Both the position numbers and the translations under genes were made by a program. Source: Verrucomicrobiota bacterium (lineage in GTDB: Bacteria > Verrucomicrobiota > Kiritimatiellia > SS1-B-03-39 > UBA6053). Taken from it: a stretch of DNA of 60,141 nucleotides. How positions within the stretch are numbered: the stretch's first letter is position 1; each line of letters starts with the position of its first letter. The stretch spans positions 1 to 60,141 of the forward strand of contig JAFIGC010000016.1 in assembly GCA_020831635.1 (NCBI GenBank), written 5' to 3'. Under the pieces are notes generated by a model that saw only the letters and a list, made by a program, of their open reading frames with translations, was not told the origin of the DNA and did no database searches. Of this stretch, positions 17,656 to 26,232 are shown piece after piece.

Positions 17656-18477
17656 ATGTCCCACTCCCCGTCTCCTTCCGTGAAAATTTTGGAAATTCAC
17701 CCCTTCGCCTCCTCGAATTCCGTCCCCTGGCTGCTGGAATGTTTGCCCCTGCTGGAGGACAATTTCGGCTGGTTGCTGACCTCGCCGGGCGGCAAAACCC
17801 TGGTGGTGGACGCGCCGGAGGCAGGGCCGTTGTTGGAGGCGGCCTCCCGATCCGGGCGAACCCTCTCTGAATTGTGGATCACCCATGGGCACCGGGACCA
17901 CACCGCGGGCATTGCGGGACTGGTCCGGTCCACCGGATGCAAAGTGCGCGCCCACCCCGAACTGGAAATCCCGGGGGCGGATCCGCTACCGGACGAGGGG
18001 ACGGTTTCGTTTGATGGAGAAGCGTTTACAATCATGAACACTTCCGGCCACTCGTCTTTGGACCTGAGTTTTCACGCCCCCGGATTGGGCCTCTGTTTCT
18101 GTGGGGACACCCTGTTTACGGGCGGGTGCGGACGGCTTTTCACGGGCGAACCGGAGCGCATGTGGGCCTCTCTCCTGCGTTTGCGGGCCTTGCCGGATGA
18201 CACCCTTTTGTGTTGTGGTCACGATTATGCCGGGGACAATTTCACGTTCGCGACCCGGACCTTTCCCGAAGTTCAAATTTTCCGGGACCGTTTGGAGGAG
18301 GTGGAAAACGCCCGCCGGAAAGGGGACTTTCTGATGCCGACCACCGTGGGCATGGAAACCCGTTCCAACCCCATGCTCATGGCGGACCACGTTCGCCTGG
18401 CCGAAGCGCTGAACCTGGGCGGAAAACCCGCGGCGGAAGTCTTTGCCAAAATCAGGGAAATGCGAAATCGGCTTTGA
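17656..18477 (+). CDS. MBL-fold hydrolase of the glyoxalase II type
   Basis: A 273-residue metallo-beta-lactamase-fold hydrolase. The metal ligands are visible: THGHRDH (residues 76-82), the His in NTSGHSSLDL, Asp in CGDTLFTGGCGRLF and His in CCGHDYAGDN. The C-terminal segment (about 210-273) with TRSNPMLMAD resembles the substrate-binding HAGH tail of hydroxyacylglutathione hydrolases. Glyoxalase II cleaves S-lactoylglutathione, but related MBL enzymes act on other thioesters. Because glutathione use in this organism is unknown I give no gene symbol. It is followed 32 bp later by the beta-helix gene and may be co-transcribed with it and glmM. Confidence 0.85.
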   Translation: MSHSPSPSVKILEIHPFASSNSVPWLLECLPLLEDNFGWLLTSPGGKTLVVDAPEAGPLLEAASRSGRTLSELWITHGHRDHTAGIAGLVRSTGCKVRAHPELEIPGADPLPDEGTVSFDGEAFTIMNTSGHSSLDLSFHAPGLGLCFCGDTLFTGGCGRLFTGEPERMWASLLRLRALPDDTLLCCGHDYAGDNFTFATRTFPEVQIFRDRLEEVENARRKGDFLMPTTVGMETRSNPMLMADHVRLAEALNLGGKPAAEVFAKIREMRNRL

Positions 18478-18509
18478 CCTTTGCCCTGCTTTGCGTCAGT
18501 ATACGCGCC

Positions 18510-19730
18510 ATGGACATCCCCCCTCCTTACGAATTCCCGCATATTCCACATCACGCACAGCTCTTGGACCGTGGCGTGGTCATTCCGCATCCCGCTTCCG
18601 TGTTTATCGACTCGGATGTCGATCAGGAGCGAATTGCCCCCGGGGTGGTGCTGCATCCCGGCACGCGCCTGTCGGGTGAAACCCTGTCCATTGGACCCGG
18701 TTGCGTGATTGGCGGGGAAACCCCGGCCACGGTGGTGGATTGCCAACTGGGCCACGATGTGGCCCTGAAAGGCGGGTTTTATCAAGGGTCGGTGTTTCTG
18801 GACGAAAGCGGTTGCGGGTCCTCCGCCCACGTGCGTCCGGGTTGCCTTCTGGAAGAAGAAGCCTCCATCGCCCACGCGGTCGGACTGAAACAAACCATTT
18901 TGCTTCCCTTCGTGACCCTGGGGAGTCTGATCAATTTTTGTGACGTGTTGATGGCGGGGGGCACCAGCCGCAAGGACCATGGCGAGGTGGGGTCCTCTTT
19001 CATTCATTTCAATTTCACGCCGCATGGCGACAAGGCCACGCCGACGTTGATCGGAGACGTGCCCCGGGGCGTGCTTTTGGATCAGCCCCCAGTGTTTCTG
19101 GGCGGGCAGGGGGGCATTGTCGGTCCCGTGTCCGTCGAATTCGGGGTGGTGCAGGCCGCCGGATCGATTTGCCGGGAGGACATGGATTGTCCGGGGCATC
19201 TTTACCGTTTTGCCGGGGCGGGGCAAACGAGCGCGCAACCCTACGCCAAAGGTCGGGTGCGGGACGCGGAACGGCGTTTGCAGGCCAATTTGCGGTACAT
19301 CGGCAACTTGTTCGCCTTGCGCTTGTGGTACCAGACGTTTCGCAAACCGCTGATGTCCGCGGATCCGTATCGGGAGCGGTGCCGGGTGGCTGCGGTTGAA
19401 GTTCTGCGAGAGGCCGCCGAGGAGCGGGTGCGTCAACTCGACAAGTGGGTCAAGAAACTGGACGAGGCGCATGGCGAGGCGGGCGGAGATGCGGGGGAGG
19501 CCTTGGAAGTGGCCCGCCGCTGGCCTTTGATGCATGAAGCCCTGCGTCTCGAATTGGAGGCGGAAAGCGCGGCGCCCGCCCTGGCGAAGATTGCCGAAAC
19601 CCATGCCGAACATGCCGAAAGCGTGCCCTTGGCCGTGAAGGGCCTGAACGCGGAAGAGCGTAAAACCATTTTTTCAAGATTAAACACCGAAGTGCAACGG
19701 GCCCTGTCCATCGCGGACCGCGCCCAATAA
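18510..19730 (+). CDS. GlmU-like left-handed beta-helix protein (UDP-GlcNAc pyrophosphorylase family)
   Basis: A 406-residue protein starting MDIPPPYEFP at ATG 18510; the longer frame into the preceding gene is rejected. Residues about 40-250 show hexapeptide-type turns (GVVLHPGTRLSGE, VGLKQTILLPFVTLG) of a left-handed beta helix, as in the C-terminal half of GlmU. The LAAGxGTRM nucleotidyltransferase motif of GlmU is absent. The last 140 residues are helical and charged. Homologues in Verrucomicrobia and Chlamydia are, as I recall, named UDP-N-acetylglucosamine pyrophosphorylase. Its position 14 bp before glmM supports a role in UDP-GlcNAc synthesis, but the uridylyltransferase step would need another domain, so the exact reaction is uncertain. 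Confidence 0.72.
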   Translation: MDIPPPYEFPHIPHHAQLLDRGVVIPHPASVFIDSDVDQERIAPGVVLHPGTRLSGETLSIGPGCVIGGETPATVVDCQLGHDVALKGGFYQGSVFLDESGCGSSAHVRPGCLLEEEASIAHAVGLKQTILLPFVTLGSLINFCDVLMAGGTSRKDHGEVGSSFIHFNFTPHGDKATPTLIGDVPRGVLLDQPPVFLGGQGGIVGPVSVEFGVVQAAGSICREDMDCPGHLYRFAGAGQTSAQPYAKGRVRDAERRLQANLRYIGNLFALRLWYQTFRKPLMSADPYRERCRVAAVEVLREAAEERVRQLDKWVKKLDEAHGEAGGDAGEALEVARRWPLMHEALRLELEAESAAPALAKIAETHAEHAESVPLAVKGLNAEERKTIFSRLNTEVQRALSIADRAQ

Positions 19731-19744
19731 AGAGGAATTTTTTT

Positions 19745-21109
19745 ATGGCTAGAATGTTTGGAACCGATGGCGTTCGCGGCGTCGCGAACGTGGGACAAAT
19801 GACCGCGGAAAACGTGCTCGATATCGGGCGCGCCACCGCGTATGTTTGCAAACGCAACCACTGCAAGGGTCGCCGCAGGCGGATTGTGATCGGCAAGGAT
19901 ACCCGCGTGAGCGGGTACATGCTGGAAAGCGCCCTGTCCGCGGGCATATGCTCCATGGGCGTGGACGTGTATTTGTTGGGGCCCATTCCCACCCCGGGCA
20001 TTGCCTTCACCACCCTGAGCATGCGCGCCGACGCCGGGCTGGTGCTTTCCGCCTCCCACAACCCCTTCGAAGACAACGGTATCAAGATTTTTTCCCACGA
20101 CGGCTTCAAGTTGCCCGATGCCGTGGAAGATGAAATTGAAGACATCATTACTTCCGGACGCATCAAAAACGTGCGCCCGGTTTCCGATGAAGTGGGGCGG
20201 GCCAAACGCATTGACGACGCCATTGGCCGCTACATCGTTTTCTGCAAAAAAACCTTTCCCAACGATTTGAGCCTGGAAGGATTGCGGATTGTATTGGATT
20301 GTGCCAACGGCGCCACCTACAAGATCGCCCCGATTATTTTCGACGAATTGGGGGCCGAGGTCGTGCCCATCCACAATTTGCCCAACGGGCTGAACATCAA
20401 TGACAATTGCGGTTCGCAGCACACCGAGGATTTGTCCCGGAAAGTGTTGGAAACCCGCGCCGATTTGGGGTTGGCCTTTGACGGGGATGGCGACCGGGTC
20501 ATCGCCGTGGACGAAAAGGGCGAAGAACTCACCGGCGACCATTTGATCGCCATTCTCGCCCGTTTCATGAAAGCCCACGGAACCCTGCCCAACAACAAGG
20601 TCGTGACCACGGTGATGAGCAATTTCGGCTTTGTAAAGTGTATGCGGGAGTTGGAAGTGGATCTGGAAATGACCAACGTCGGCGACCGGTACGTCCTGCA
20701 ACGGCTGCTGGAGAGTGACGGCGTTTTGGGCGGAGAACCCAGCGGGCACATCATTTGCCGTGACCACCACACCACCGGGGACGGGATCATCGCGGCCCTG
20801 CAATTGCTTCGGGTGATGCAAACCGAAAAGAAAAAGCTCTCCGAACTCGCCGGCATCATGGAAATGTTCCCCCAAAAACTCATCAACGTGTCCGTCAACG
20901 ACAAACCGCCCTTGGATGAGGTGAAATCCATTCAAACCGCCATTTTGGAAGCCGAAGCGGCGTTAAACGGAGACGGTAGGGTATTGGTCCGCTACAGCGG
21001 CACCCAGTCCATGTGCCGGGTGATGGTGGAAGCCTCCACCGCCGCGCTGACCGAATCCATTGCCAATCGTCTCGCGAAAACCGTCGGCGCCGCCTTGGGA
21101 GGACATTAA
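19745..21109 (+). CDS. glmM: Phosphoglucosamine mutase
   Basis: A 454-residue enzyme that converts glucosamine-6-phosphate to glucosamine-1-phosphate for peptidoglycan and lipopolysaccharide precursors. It starts MFGTDGVRGVAN-like, has the phosphoserine loop SASHNP with active Ser104, the metal loop DGDGDR near residue 245, the sugar loop GEPSGH near 335 and the phosphate-binding motif RYSGTQ near 418. Gln stands where GlmM usually has Glu after RYSGT, a small deviation. An AGAGGA ribosome binding site precedes the ATG. The gene is preceded closely by the GlmU-like protein and followed without gap by the W/FPL-repeat gene. Confidence 0.95.
   Translation: MARMFGTDGVRGVANVGQMTAENVLDIGRATAYVCKRNHCKGRRRRIVIGKDTRVSGYMLESALSAGICSMGVDVYLLGPIPTPGIAFTTLSMRADAGLVLSASHNPFEDNGIKIFSHDGFKLPDAVEDEIEDIITSGRIKNVRPVSDEVGRAKRIDDAIGRYIVFCKKTFPNDLSLEGLRIVLDCANGATYKIAPIIFDELGAEVVPIHNLPNGLNINDNCGSQHTEDLSRKVLETRADLGLAFDGDGDRVIAVDEKGEELTGDHLIAILARFMKAHGTLPNNKVVTTVMSNFGFVKCMRELEVDLEMTNVGDRYVLQRLLESDGVLGGEPSGHIICRDHHTTGDGIIAALQLLRVMQTEKKKLSELAGIMEMFPQKLINVSVNDKPPLDEVKSIQTAILEAEAALNGDGRVLVRYSGTQSMCRVMVEASTAALTESIANRLAKTVGAALGGH
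21097..21103 (+). promoter_or_regulatory. Ribosome binding site that supports a TTG start
   Basis: GGGAGGA sits inside the last codons of glmM, 7 bases before a TTG at 21111. The spacing is ideal for TTG 21111 and too long for the ATGs at 21138 and 21141, so the TTG is taken as the start of the next gene. Confidence 0.5.
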
Positions 21110-21110
21110 A

Positions 21111-22571
21111 TTGCATTTCCCGGGCTTGAAATCCCTTATGATGCTTTTGCCGGCGATCATGATCGCTTTGGCCGCCCTTCCGGTCTCCGGGGCCGATCCG
21201 GCGCCGACGGTGGTGCAAAGCGATTGGGGGCCTTTTTATGCCCGATGGACGGATGTGCATGACAACACCCGCACCCGGGCGCTGGGACCGGTCTACGAAA
21301 AAATCGAAACCCCGGAAAATTGGCAGTTTCAGGCCGTGCGACCCTTTCATTCCCTGTGGGATCACGAGGGCGACCGGGTGGAGCGTCGCGAAGTGCTTTG
21401 GCCGGTGGCCAAGGCCTCGCGTCGCGGAGATGCCCGCAGTTGGCGGTTTTTGCTGACCTTTGGGATGAATTGGGATGTCAACGATCCCGAATCCCGCCAT
21501 CGCCTTTGGGTGCTGCCATTTTATTTTCATGGCCGCGATACGAAAGGCGAAGACTATCGGGCCGTTTTTCCCCTGGGCGGTACCCTCCATGAGTTTTTCC
21601 TCTGGGACGAAATTCGGTTCGTGCTCTTTCCCCTCTACGTCGAAAGTCGCAAGAACCAAATGGAAGCCCAAACCGTGTTGTGGCCGCTGTTGTCCCGCAC
21701 CGAAGGCCCCGGCATCCGACGCGCCCGCTTTTTTCCCTTTTATGGATACAACGAACGAGAGGGCCTGGGGCGCAAAACCTTTGTCATGTGGCCGATATGG
21801 AACCAGGTGGAATACACCATGCCGCAAAATCAGGGGAAAGGGTGGATTCTGTTCCCCATAACCGGTCATTTGAAGCTGCGGGACCAAGAAAGTTGGTGGA
21901 TTTTGCCGCCTCTGTTCCGCTATCATATTGGCGAGGAAAAAAACCGTTTGTTGGGTCCATGGCCTTTCGTGCAGATCAGCGAAGGCGCCACGGACAAATT
22001 TTACCTGTGGCCCCTCTACGGAACCAAAACCATTGGGACGGTCCAACGCGATTTTTATCTCTGGCCCCTCATTTGGAACGAGCGAACCGAAGGACCCGAC
22101 ACCGTGAAACGTCGCTTCACCTTGGTGCCATTCGTGCAAAATTTTCACGAAACCCATGCCGAAACCGAGGAAACCGAAAGCCGTTATACCAAGTTGTGGC
22201 CCTTCGGCTCCCATTTGTATCATGCCGAGGGTCCGGTTCGCCGCACCGTCTTTCCCGATTTGAACCTGTTCCGGGGCGGACCCGTCGAACGCAATTACGC
22301 CCCCTTTTGGCATCTGTTTGTGCGCGAACAGGTCGGAGAGAAAATCGACACCGAAATCCTATGGGGCATGTATCGCTCCATCAAGCGGGGCGAGGAAACC
22401 CGTCATCGCAGCCTGTTTCCCTTGGTTTCCTGGGGACGGGAGCCCGAGGGACGTTCTTTCAGCTTGCTGAAAGGCCTGTTCGGGTATGAACGCGTGGAGT
22501 CAAAAAAATCGTGGCGTTTCCTGTACCTTTTCCGATTTGGAGATAAAGAGGCAACACAAAATGAAGATTGA
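21111..22571 (+). CDS. Secreted aromatic (W/F)P(L/F/I) repeat protein, first gene of the Mla group
   Basis: A 486-residue exported protein of unknown function. The signal peptide runs from the TTG start through LLPAIMIALAALPVSGA. The mature part contains about 16 short aromatic-proline strands (VLWPV, VLPFY, VFPLG, LFPLY, VLWPL, FFPFY, VMWPI, ILFPI, ILPPL, PWPFV, YLWPLY, YLWPLI, LVPFV, LWPFG, VFPDL, LFPLV), spaced some 15-40 residues apart with charged or amphipathic stretches between. This suggests a repetitive beta structure, possibly an outer-membrane barrel. Nine bases separate it from the MlaE-like permease, so it probably belongs to the lipid-transport operon. I recognise no named family. 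Confidence 0.8.
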   Translation: MHFPGLKSLMMLLPAIMIALAALPVSGADPAPTVVQSDWGPFYARWTDVHDNTRTRALGPVYEKIETPENWQFQAVRPFHSLWDHEGDRVERREVLWPVAKASRRGDARSWRFLLTFGMNWDVNDPESRHRLWVLPFYFHGRDTKGEDYRAVFPLGGTLHEFFLWDEIRFVLFPLYVESRKNQMEAQTVLWPLLSRTEGPGIRRARFFPFYGYNEREGLGRKTFVMWPIWNQVEYTMPQNQGKGWILFPITGHLKLRDQESWWILPPLFRYHIGEEKNRLLGPWPFVQISEGATDKFYLWPLYGTKTIGTVQRDFYLWPLIWNERTEGPDTVKRRFTLVPFVQNFHETHAETEETESRYTKLWPFGSHLYHAEGPVRRTVFPDLNLFRGGPVERNYAPFWHLFVREQVGEKIDTEILWGMYRSIKRGEETRHRSLFPLVSWGREPEGRSFSLLKGLFGYERVESKKSWRFLYLFRFGDKEATQNED

Positions 22572-22580
22572 GACAGGCGC

Positions 22581-23393
22581 ATGATTACCCGAGAACCTTA
22601 TTACTGCCCCGAGTGCACCTCCATGTTTGCCCGATGGGGGTACAAAGGCCTGTCTTTTTGCCAGCAGGTGGGACAGGCCCTGTTGGTGGCGCTTCGGGCC
22701 ATCGTCTACATCCCCCTGATGTTCAGCAAGCGGAACCGGCACGAGGTTTGGTATCAGTTGTTTTTCACTGGCATCAAAAGCCTGCCCGTCATCAGCGTGG
22801 TGGCGCTTTTCACCGGCATGATTTTTGCAGTGCAAACCGGGATTGAGCTGGCCCGCTTCGGTCAGGAGGTGCAAGTGGGCGGTGCCGTGACCGTAGTGAT
22901 GCTTCGGGAAATGGGACCCTTTATGACCGGCTTGATTATCGCCGCCTCGGTGGGGTCCAGTATCTCCGCCCAACTGGGGACCATGACCGTCAGCGAAGAA
23001 ATCGCGGCCTTGGAAATCATGTCCATCGACCCGATCCGCTTTCTGGTCATGCCCAGGATGATCGCCCTCTTGGTGATGATGCCGCTGCTCACGCTCTACA
23101 CGGATTTGCTGGCCGTGGCCGGCGGCGCCATCATCGGGGTCACGCAATTGGGCGTGGAGGTTCAAGCATACCTCGACAACGCCGTGCTCTACGCCGAACT
23201 CAAGGACCTATACACCGGACTTTTCAAAGCCCTCTGCTTTGGGTTCATCATCTGCGCGGTGGCCTGCCATGAAGGCTTTACCACCACCGGCGGCGCCGTG
23301 GGCGTCGGGAAAGCCACCCGGAGTACCGTGGTGATTTCCTTCCTCGTCATTCTCGTGACCGGATTCATCCTCACCAAAATGTTTTACAATTGA
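22581..23393 (+). CDS. mlaE: MlaE-family ABC permease of a phospholipid transport system
   Basis: A 270-residue inner-membrane permease of the MlaE/YrbE family, with five to six hydrophobic segments and the characteristic run GAVTVVMLREMGPFMTGLI then AASVGSSISAQLGTM and EALEIM-like EIAALEIMSIDP. It pairs with the ATPase 7 bp downstream and the MCE protein. In Escherichia coli the MlaFEDB complex keeps phospholipids out of the outer leaflet by retrograde or anterograde transport. The first 24 residues are odd for the family: YYCPECTSMFARWGYKG contains a CPEC pair, and a third Cys follows. This may be a genuine extension, as no better start lies downstream before the first helix. Confidence 0.9.
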   Translation: MITREPYYCPECTSMFARWGYKGLSFCQQVGQALLVALRAIVYIPLMFSKRNRHEVWYQLFFTGIKSLPVISVVALFTGMIFAVQTGIELARFGQEVQVGGAVTVVMLREMGPFMTGLIIAASVGSSISAQLGTMTVSEEIAALEIMSIDPIRFLVMPRMIALLVMMPLLTLYTDLLAVAGGAIIGVTQLGVEVQAYLDNAVLYAELKDLYTGLFKALCFGFIICAVACHEGFTTTGGAVGVGKATRSTVVISFLVILVTGFILTKMFYN

Positions 23394-23400
23394 GGCCCTC

Positions 23401-24171
23401 ATGATCAAATTTGAAAACGTGATCAAAGAGTTTGGAAAAGTGCCCGTATTGCGGGGCTTCAATTTGCACATCCGCAAAGGCGAAACCATTTCCCTGGTGG
23501 GCACCTCCGGGGCTGGAAAAAGCGTCACCCTCAAGCATATGGTCCGACTTCTGACCCCGACCACGGGCGATGTCCTCATTGACGGCACCCGCATCAATGA
23601 CCTCAACGGCGAGGAACTCGGCAAAATCCGATCCCGCTTCGGGTACCTGTTCCAGAGCGCGGCCCTTTTGCAGTGGCTGACCGTGTACGAAAACGTGGCC
23701 TTGCCCTTGCGGGAAAACACCCGCATGAGCGAAAAGGAAATTCACAAAAAGGTGGACGCGGTGTTGCAAAAAGTCGGGCTCGAAGACGCTGCGGAAAAAT
23801 TGCCCGCCAGCATTTCCGGCGGCATGCAAAAACGCGCGGGCTTGGCCCGGGCCGTGGTCACCGAACCCGACATCCTCCTCTACGACGAACCCACGTCCGG
23901 CCTCGATCCCGTGACCTCCCGCACCATCGACGAACTGATCCACAAGCTGCAGAAAGATCTGGGGGTCACCAGCGTGGTCGTGACGCACGACATGATCAGC
24001 GCCCTCACCATCTCCGACCGCATCGCCATGTTGCATCAGGGCGAAGTCGTCGAGGTGACTCCGCCCAATGAATTTTTGCATTCGAAGAACGAAATCGTCC
24101 GCGGATTTCTTGACTCCCAGTGCATTCACACCGAATTTTTCGAAGATTTTCCAGAAAGGATTCTCAAATGA
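23401..24171 (+). CDS. mlaF: MlaF-family ABC ATPase
   Basis: A 256-residue ATPase: Walker A GTSGAGKS (residues 34-41), Q-loop LFQSAAL, the family-specific signature ISGGMQKRAGLARA, Walker B ILLYDEPTSGLDPVT and switch region VVVTHDM. GGMQKR instead of GGQQQR is the hallmark of MlaF/Mkl-type ATPases. The C-terminal tail after residue 240 is acidic and aromatic (EFFEDFPER), reminiscent of the domain-swapped MlaF tail. The stop overlaps the mlaD start as ATGA at 24168-24171, so the two are translationally coupled. Confidence 0.94.
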   Translation: MIKFENVIKEFGKVPVLRGFNLHIRKGETISLVGTSGAGKSVTLKHMVRLLTPTTGDVLIDGTRINDLNGEELGKIRSRFGYLFQSAALLQWLTVYENVALPLRENTRMSEKEIHKKVDAVLQKVGLEDAAEKLPASISGGMQKRAGLARAVVTEPDILLYDEPTSGLDPVTSRTIDELIHKLQKDLGVTSVVVTHDMISALTISDRIAMLHQGEVVEVTPPNEFLHSKNEIVRGFLDSQCIHTEFFEDFPERILK

Positions 24172-25220
24172 GTACCAAACAACGCCGTTCCGATGTCACC
24201 ACCGAAATCGTGGTGGGCGCTTTCATGTTCGTCATTCTTGTCGTCTTGCTGACCATTTCCGTGGTCATCAGCCAAAACAAACTGTTCGAACGAACCTACT
24301 TTTTAAATGTCAGATTTCCAGACGTGGGGGGGCTGAAAACCGGTGAGCCCGTATTTTTGCGCGGGGTCCGGGTGGGGAATGTCAACGAAATCAGTGTACC
24401 GCCAAGTGGGCGGGGCGTGGATGTGGGTCTGCGGCTGACCATGGAGGTGGAATTGCACGAGGATTACCGCTTCATCATCGAACCTTCTTCCATGCTGGGC
24501 GGGATGCGGTTGGTAATTGAAGAAGGTTCCGAAAGCATGCCGGTGTTGACTGGTGACGACTTGGAAAAACTCAAGGGAACGCCCGTGGTTCATTTCTTGG
24601 ACGAAGCCACGGAAACCGTGCTGTTGGTGCGCAAAGCCTTGGAAGAGGACGGAATTTTGGAAGATATCAAAGTGTTTACCACCAACATCAGGGACATCAC
24701 CACGAAAATCAACACCGGAGAAGGCTCTCTCGCCAAACTTGTGAATGACGATGCGCTCTACGGGCAGGCGACGGAATTGGTTGACAATCTGCGCAAGGCT
24801 TCCAAGGACATTGGCGGCATCACCGCCCGATTGGCCGAAGGAAAGGGCTTGGTGGGCAAGCTGTTGTCTGAGGACGAAACCCTCTACAACGATTTCGCCG
24901 CCACCATGGCCAATCTCAACGCCGCCACCGAGGATGCCCGCAAAATGCTGGCCCGAATTGAAGCCGGCGAGGGGACCGTGGGCAAATTGCTCAGCGCGGA
25001 TGCGGAGGTTTATGACGATCTCCGGGACACCGTCGCCGCCCTCAAGGAGTTCACCGGAACCCTGAATGAACAGGAGGGAACCCTGAAGCTGCTGATGACC
25101 GAAGACGTGCTCTATCGCAAAATCGTGTCTCTCGTCGACGAAGCCCGCGCCACCATTGACGATTTCCGGGAAACCTCGCCCATTACCACGTTCAGCTCCA
25201 TTTTCTTCGGCGCTTTTTAA
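24168..25220 (+). CDS. mlaD: MCE-domain protein, MlaD family
   Basis: A 350-residue periplasmic lipid-binding protein with one N-terminal membrane helix (about 15-37) and an MCE domain (about 42-125) with the typical VRFPDVGGLKTGEPVFLRGV. The C-terminal 200 residues are much longer than in E. coli MlaD (183 aa in total) and contain a repeated motif GxGxxxKLLxxDxxxYxD (four copies, about residues 175-330), the helical pattern of long MCE proteins that can form a tunnel or needle across the periplasm. Start at 24168 uses the ATGA overlap with mlaF; the earlier ATG at 24120 lies within that gene. Confidence 0.92.
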   Translation: MSTKQRRSDVTTEIVVGAFMFVILVVLLTISVVISQNKLFERTYFLNVRFPDVGGLKTGEPVFLRGVRVGNVNEISVPPSGRGVDVGLRLTMEVELHEDYRFIIEPSSMLGGMRLVIEEGSESMPVLTGDDLEKLKGTPVVHFLDEATETVLLVRKALEEDGILEDIKVFTTNIRDITTKINTGEGSLAKLVNDDALYGQATELVDNLRKASKDIGGITARLAEGKGLVGKLLSEDETLYNDFAATMANLNAATEDARKMLARIEAGEGTVGKLLSADAEVYDDLRDTVAALKEFTGTLNEQEGTLKLLMTEDVLYRKIVSLVDEARATIDDFRETSPITTFSSIFFGAF

Positions 25221-25234
25221 GAACCTGATCCTTC

Positions 25235-26083
25235 ATGACCCCGTGGCGAACATTTCCACTTCTGCTCCTCTTCGCATTTGGCGGAGGGTCATTTGCGGAC
25301 GACAAGAATGGACGGTTGGATTTAGCCCTCCGCCAAGGCTTTGAAGAGGAATTCACCCAAAACGATCAGGCGCACGCCTATCGGGAAACCGTTTACACGC
25401 TGAATGCATCTTCGAAGGATCCTCTTGGATACCGTCACCAATATCGGGTTTTCGATCTGCCCGATCGCGACGACGTTTCTCCGGCCACCAACGGACATTT
25501 GCACGCCACCGGACCGGTGTTCCGATTCTCCGCGGGAACCGCCGAAGTGACCCTGCATCCCTTGATGGCCGTTTCCTCCAATGTGCTTCGGGAGACCCGT
25601 GACTTTGAATTTCGCGATTTGCAACCCCATGGCAAAGCCGCTTGGCAGGCCCCGGCTCTCGCAGATGGCCAATGGCGATGGGGGTTGCAGTCGGACAGCC
25701 GTTGGGGGCGTATGCTGGCCTATCCCCATGTTTCGTGGGAAAGCGCCGGGGAGGGCCCGCTACAACTTTCGCTCGGTTTGCCTGACAGCGCCCTCGTCTG
25801 GACCCCGGCCCGGGCATGGACGGTCTCCATGGATGTGGGGCCCGACGGCGGCGAATGGCGGGTACGCGACGCCGAATTCGAACGCACTTCGACCTTCCGG
25901 GAACGTCGTTGGCGTTGGGCGGGAAGCGTTACCCGCACGTTCGGCCCCCATGCCTCCCTCAGCGGCGGCGTCGAATACGCCTTTGAGCGCCGCTGGGAAT
26001 ATACCCTTGAAAACGGAGAAACCCAACAAATTTCCCCGCCCAACGCCCCCATGCTGTTCGCGGCGGTCCAGGTGGGGTTTTGA
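25235..26083 (+). CDS. Secreted protein of unknown function, last gene of the Mla group
   Basis: A 282-residue protein with a signal peptide (FPLLLLFAFGGGSFA, cleavage near residue 21) and a mature part of alternating polar and hydrophobic stretches rich in Trp and Arg. It ends with the aromatic residue of MLFAAVQVGF. A C-terminal Phe and amphipathic strands in the last 120 residues are typical of outer-membrane beta-barrels, so it may be the outer-membrane end of this Mla-like system, in place of the MlaA lipoprotein, which is not present. It follows mlaD by 14 bp. No named family is recognised. Confidence 0.75.
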   Translation: MTPWRTFPLLLLFAFGGGSFADDKNGRLDLALRQGFEEEFTQNDQAHAYRETVYTLNASSKDPLGYRHQYRVFDLPDRDDVSPATNGHLHATGPVFRFSAGTAEVTLHPLMAVSSNVLRETRDFEFRDLQPHGKAAWQAPALADGQWRWGLQSDSRWGRMLAYPHVSWESAGEGPLQLSLGLPDSALVWTPARAWTVSMDVGPDGGEWRVRDAEFERTSTFRERRWRWAGSVTRTFGPHASLSGGVEYAFERRWEYTLENGETQQISPPNAPMLFAAVQVGF

Positions 26084-26117
26084 AGAAGGCCCGCTGGCAC
26101 ATTTTTTCCTTTGGGAG

Positions 26118-26155
26118 AGGGGAATTTCAGAACCTCATTCCCCTTTCCTTTTTCC
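26118..26155 (+). terminator. Hairpin with T-rich tail after the Mla group
   Basis: AGGGGAAT (26118-26125) pairs with ATTCCCCT (26137-26144) around an 11-base loop, followed by TTCCTTTTT. It lies 35 bp past the stop at 26083 and before coaD, a reasonable place for a rho-independent terminator, although the loop is long and the T-run interrupted. Confidence 0.5.
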
Positions 26156-26232
26156 CCATCAGCCCGCCACCATTTTGCATGGATGATCGGTTGAAGCTTT
26201 CCTTTCGCCCATAATTCTGCTATCAATTTTCC

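Noticed and set aside
18210-18509. N-terminal extension of the beta-helix gene
   Set aside because: It overlaps the MBL gene in another frame and has Arg/Gly/Pro-rich shadow composition.
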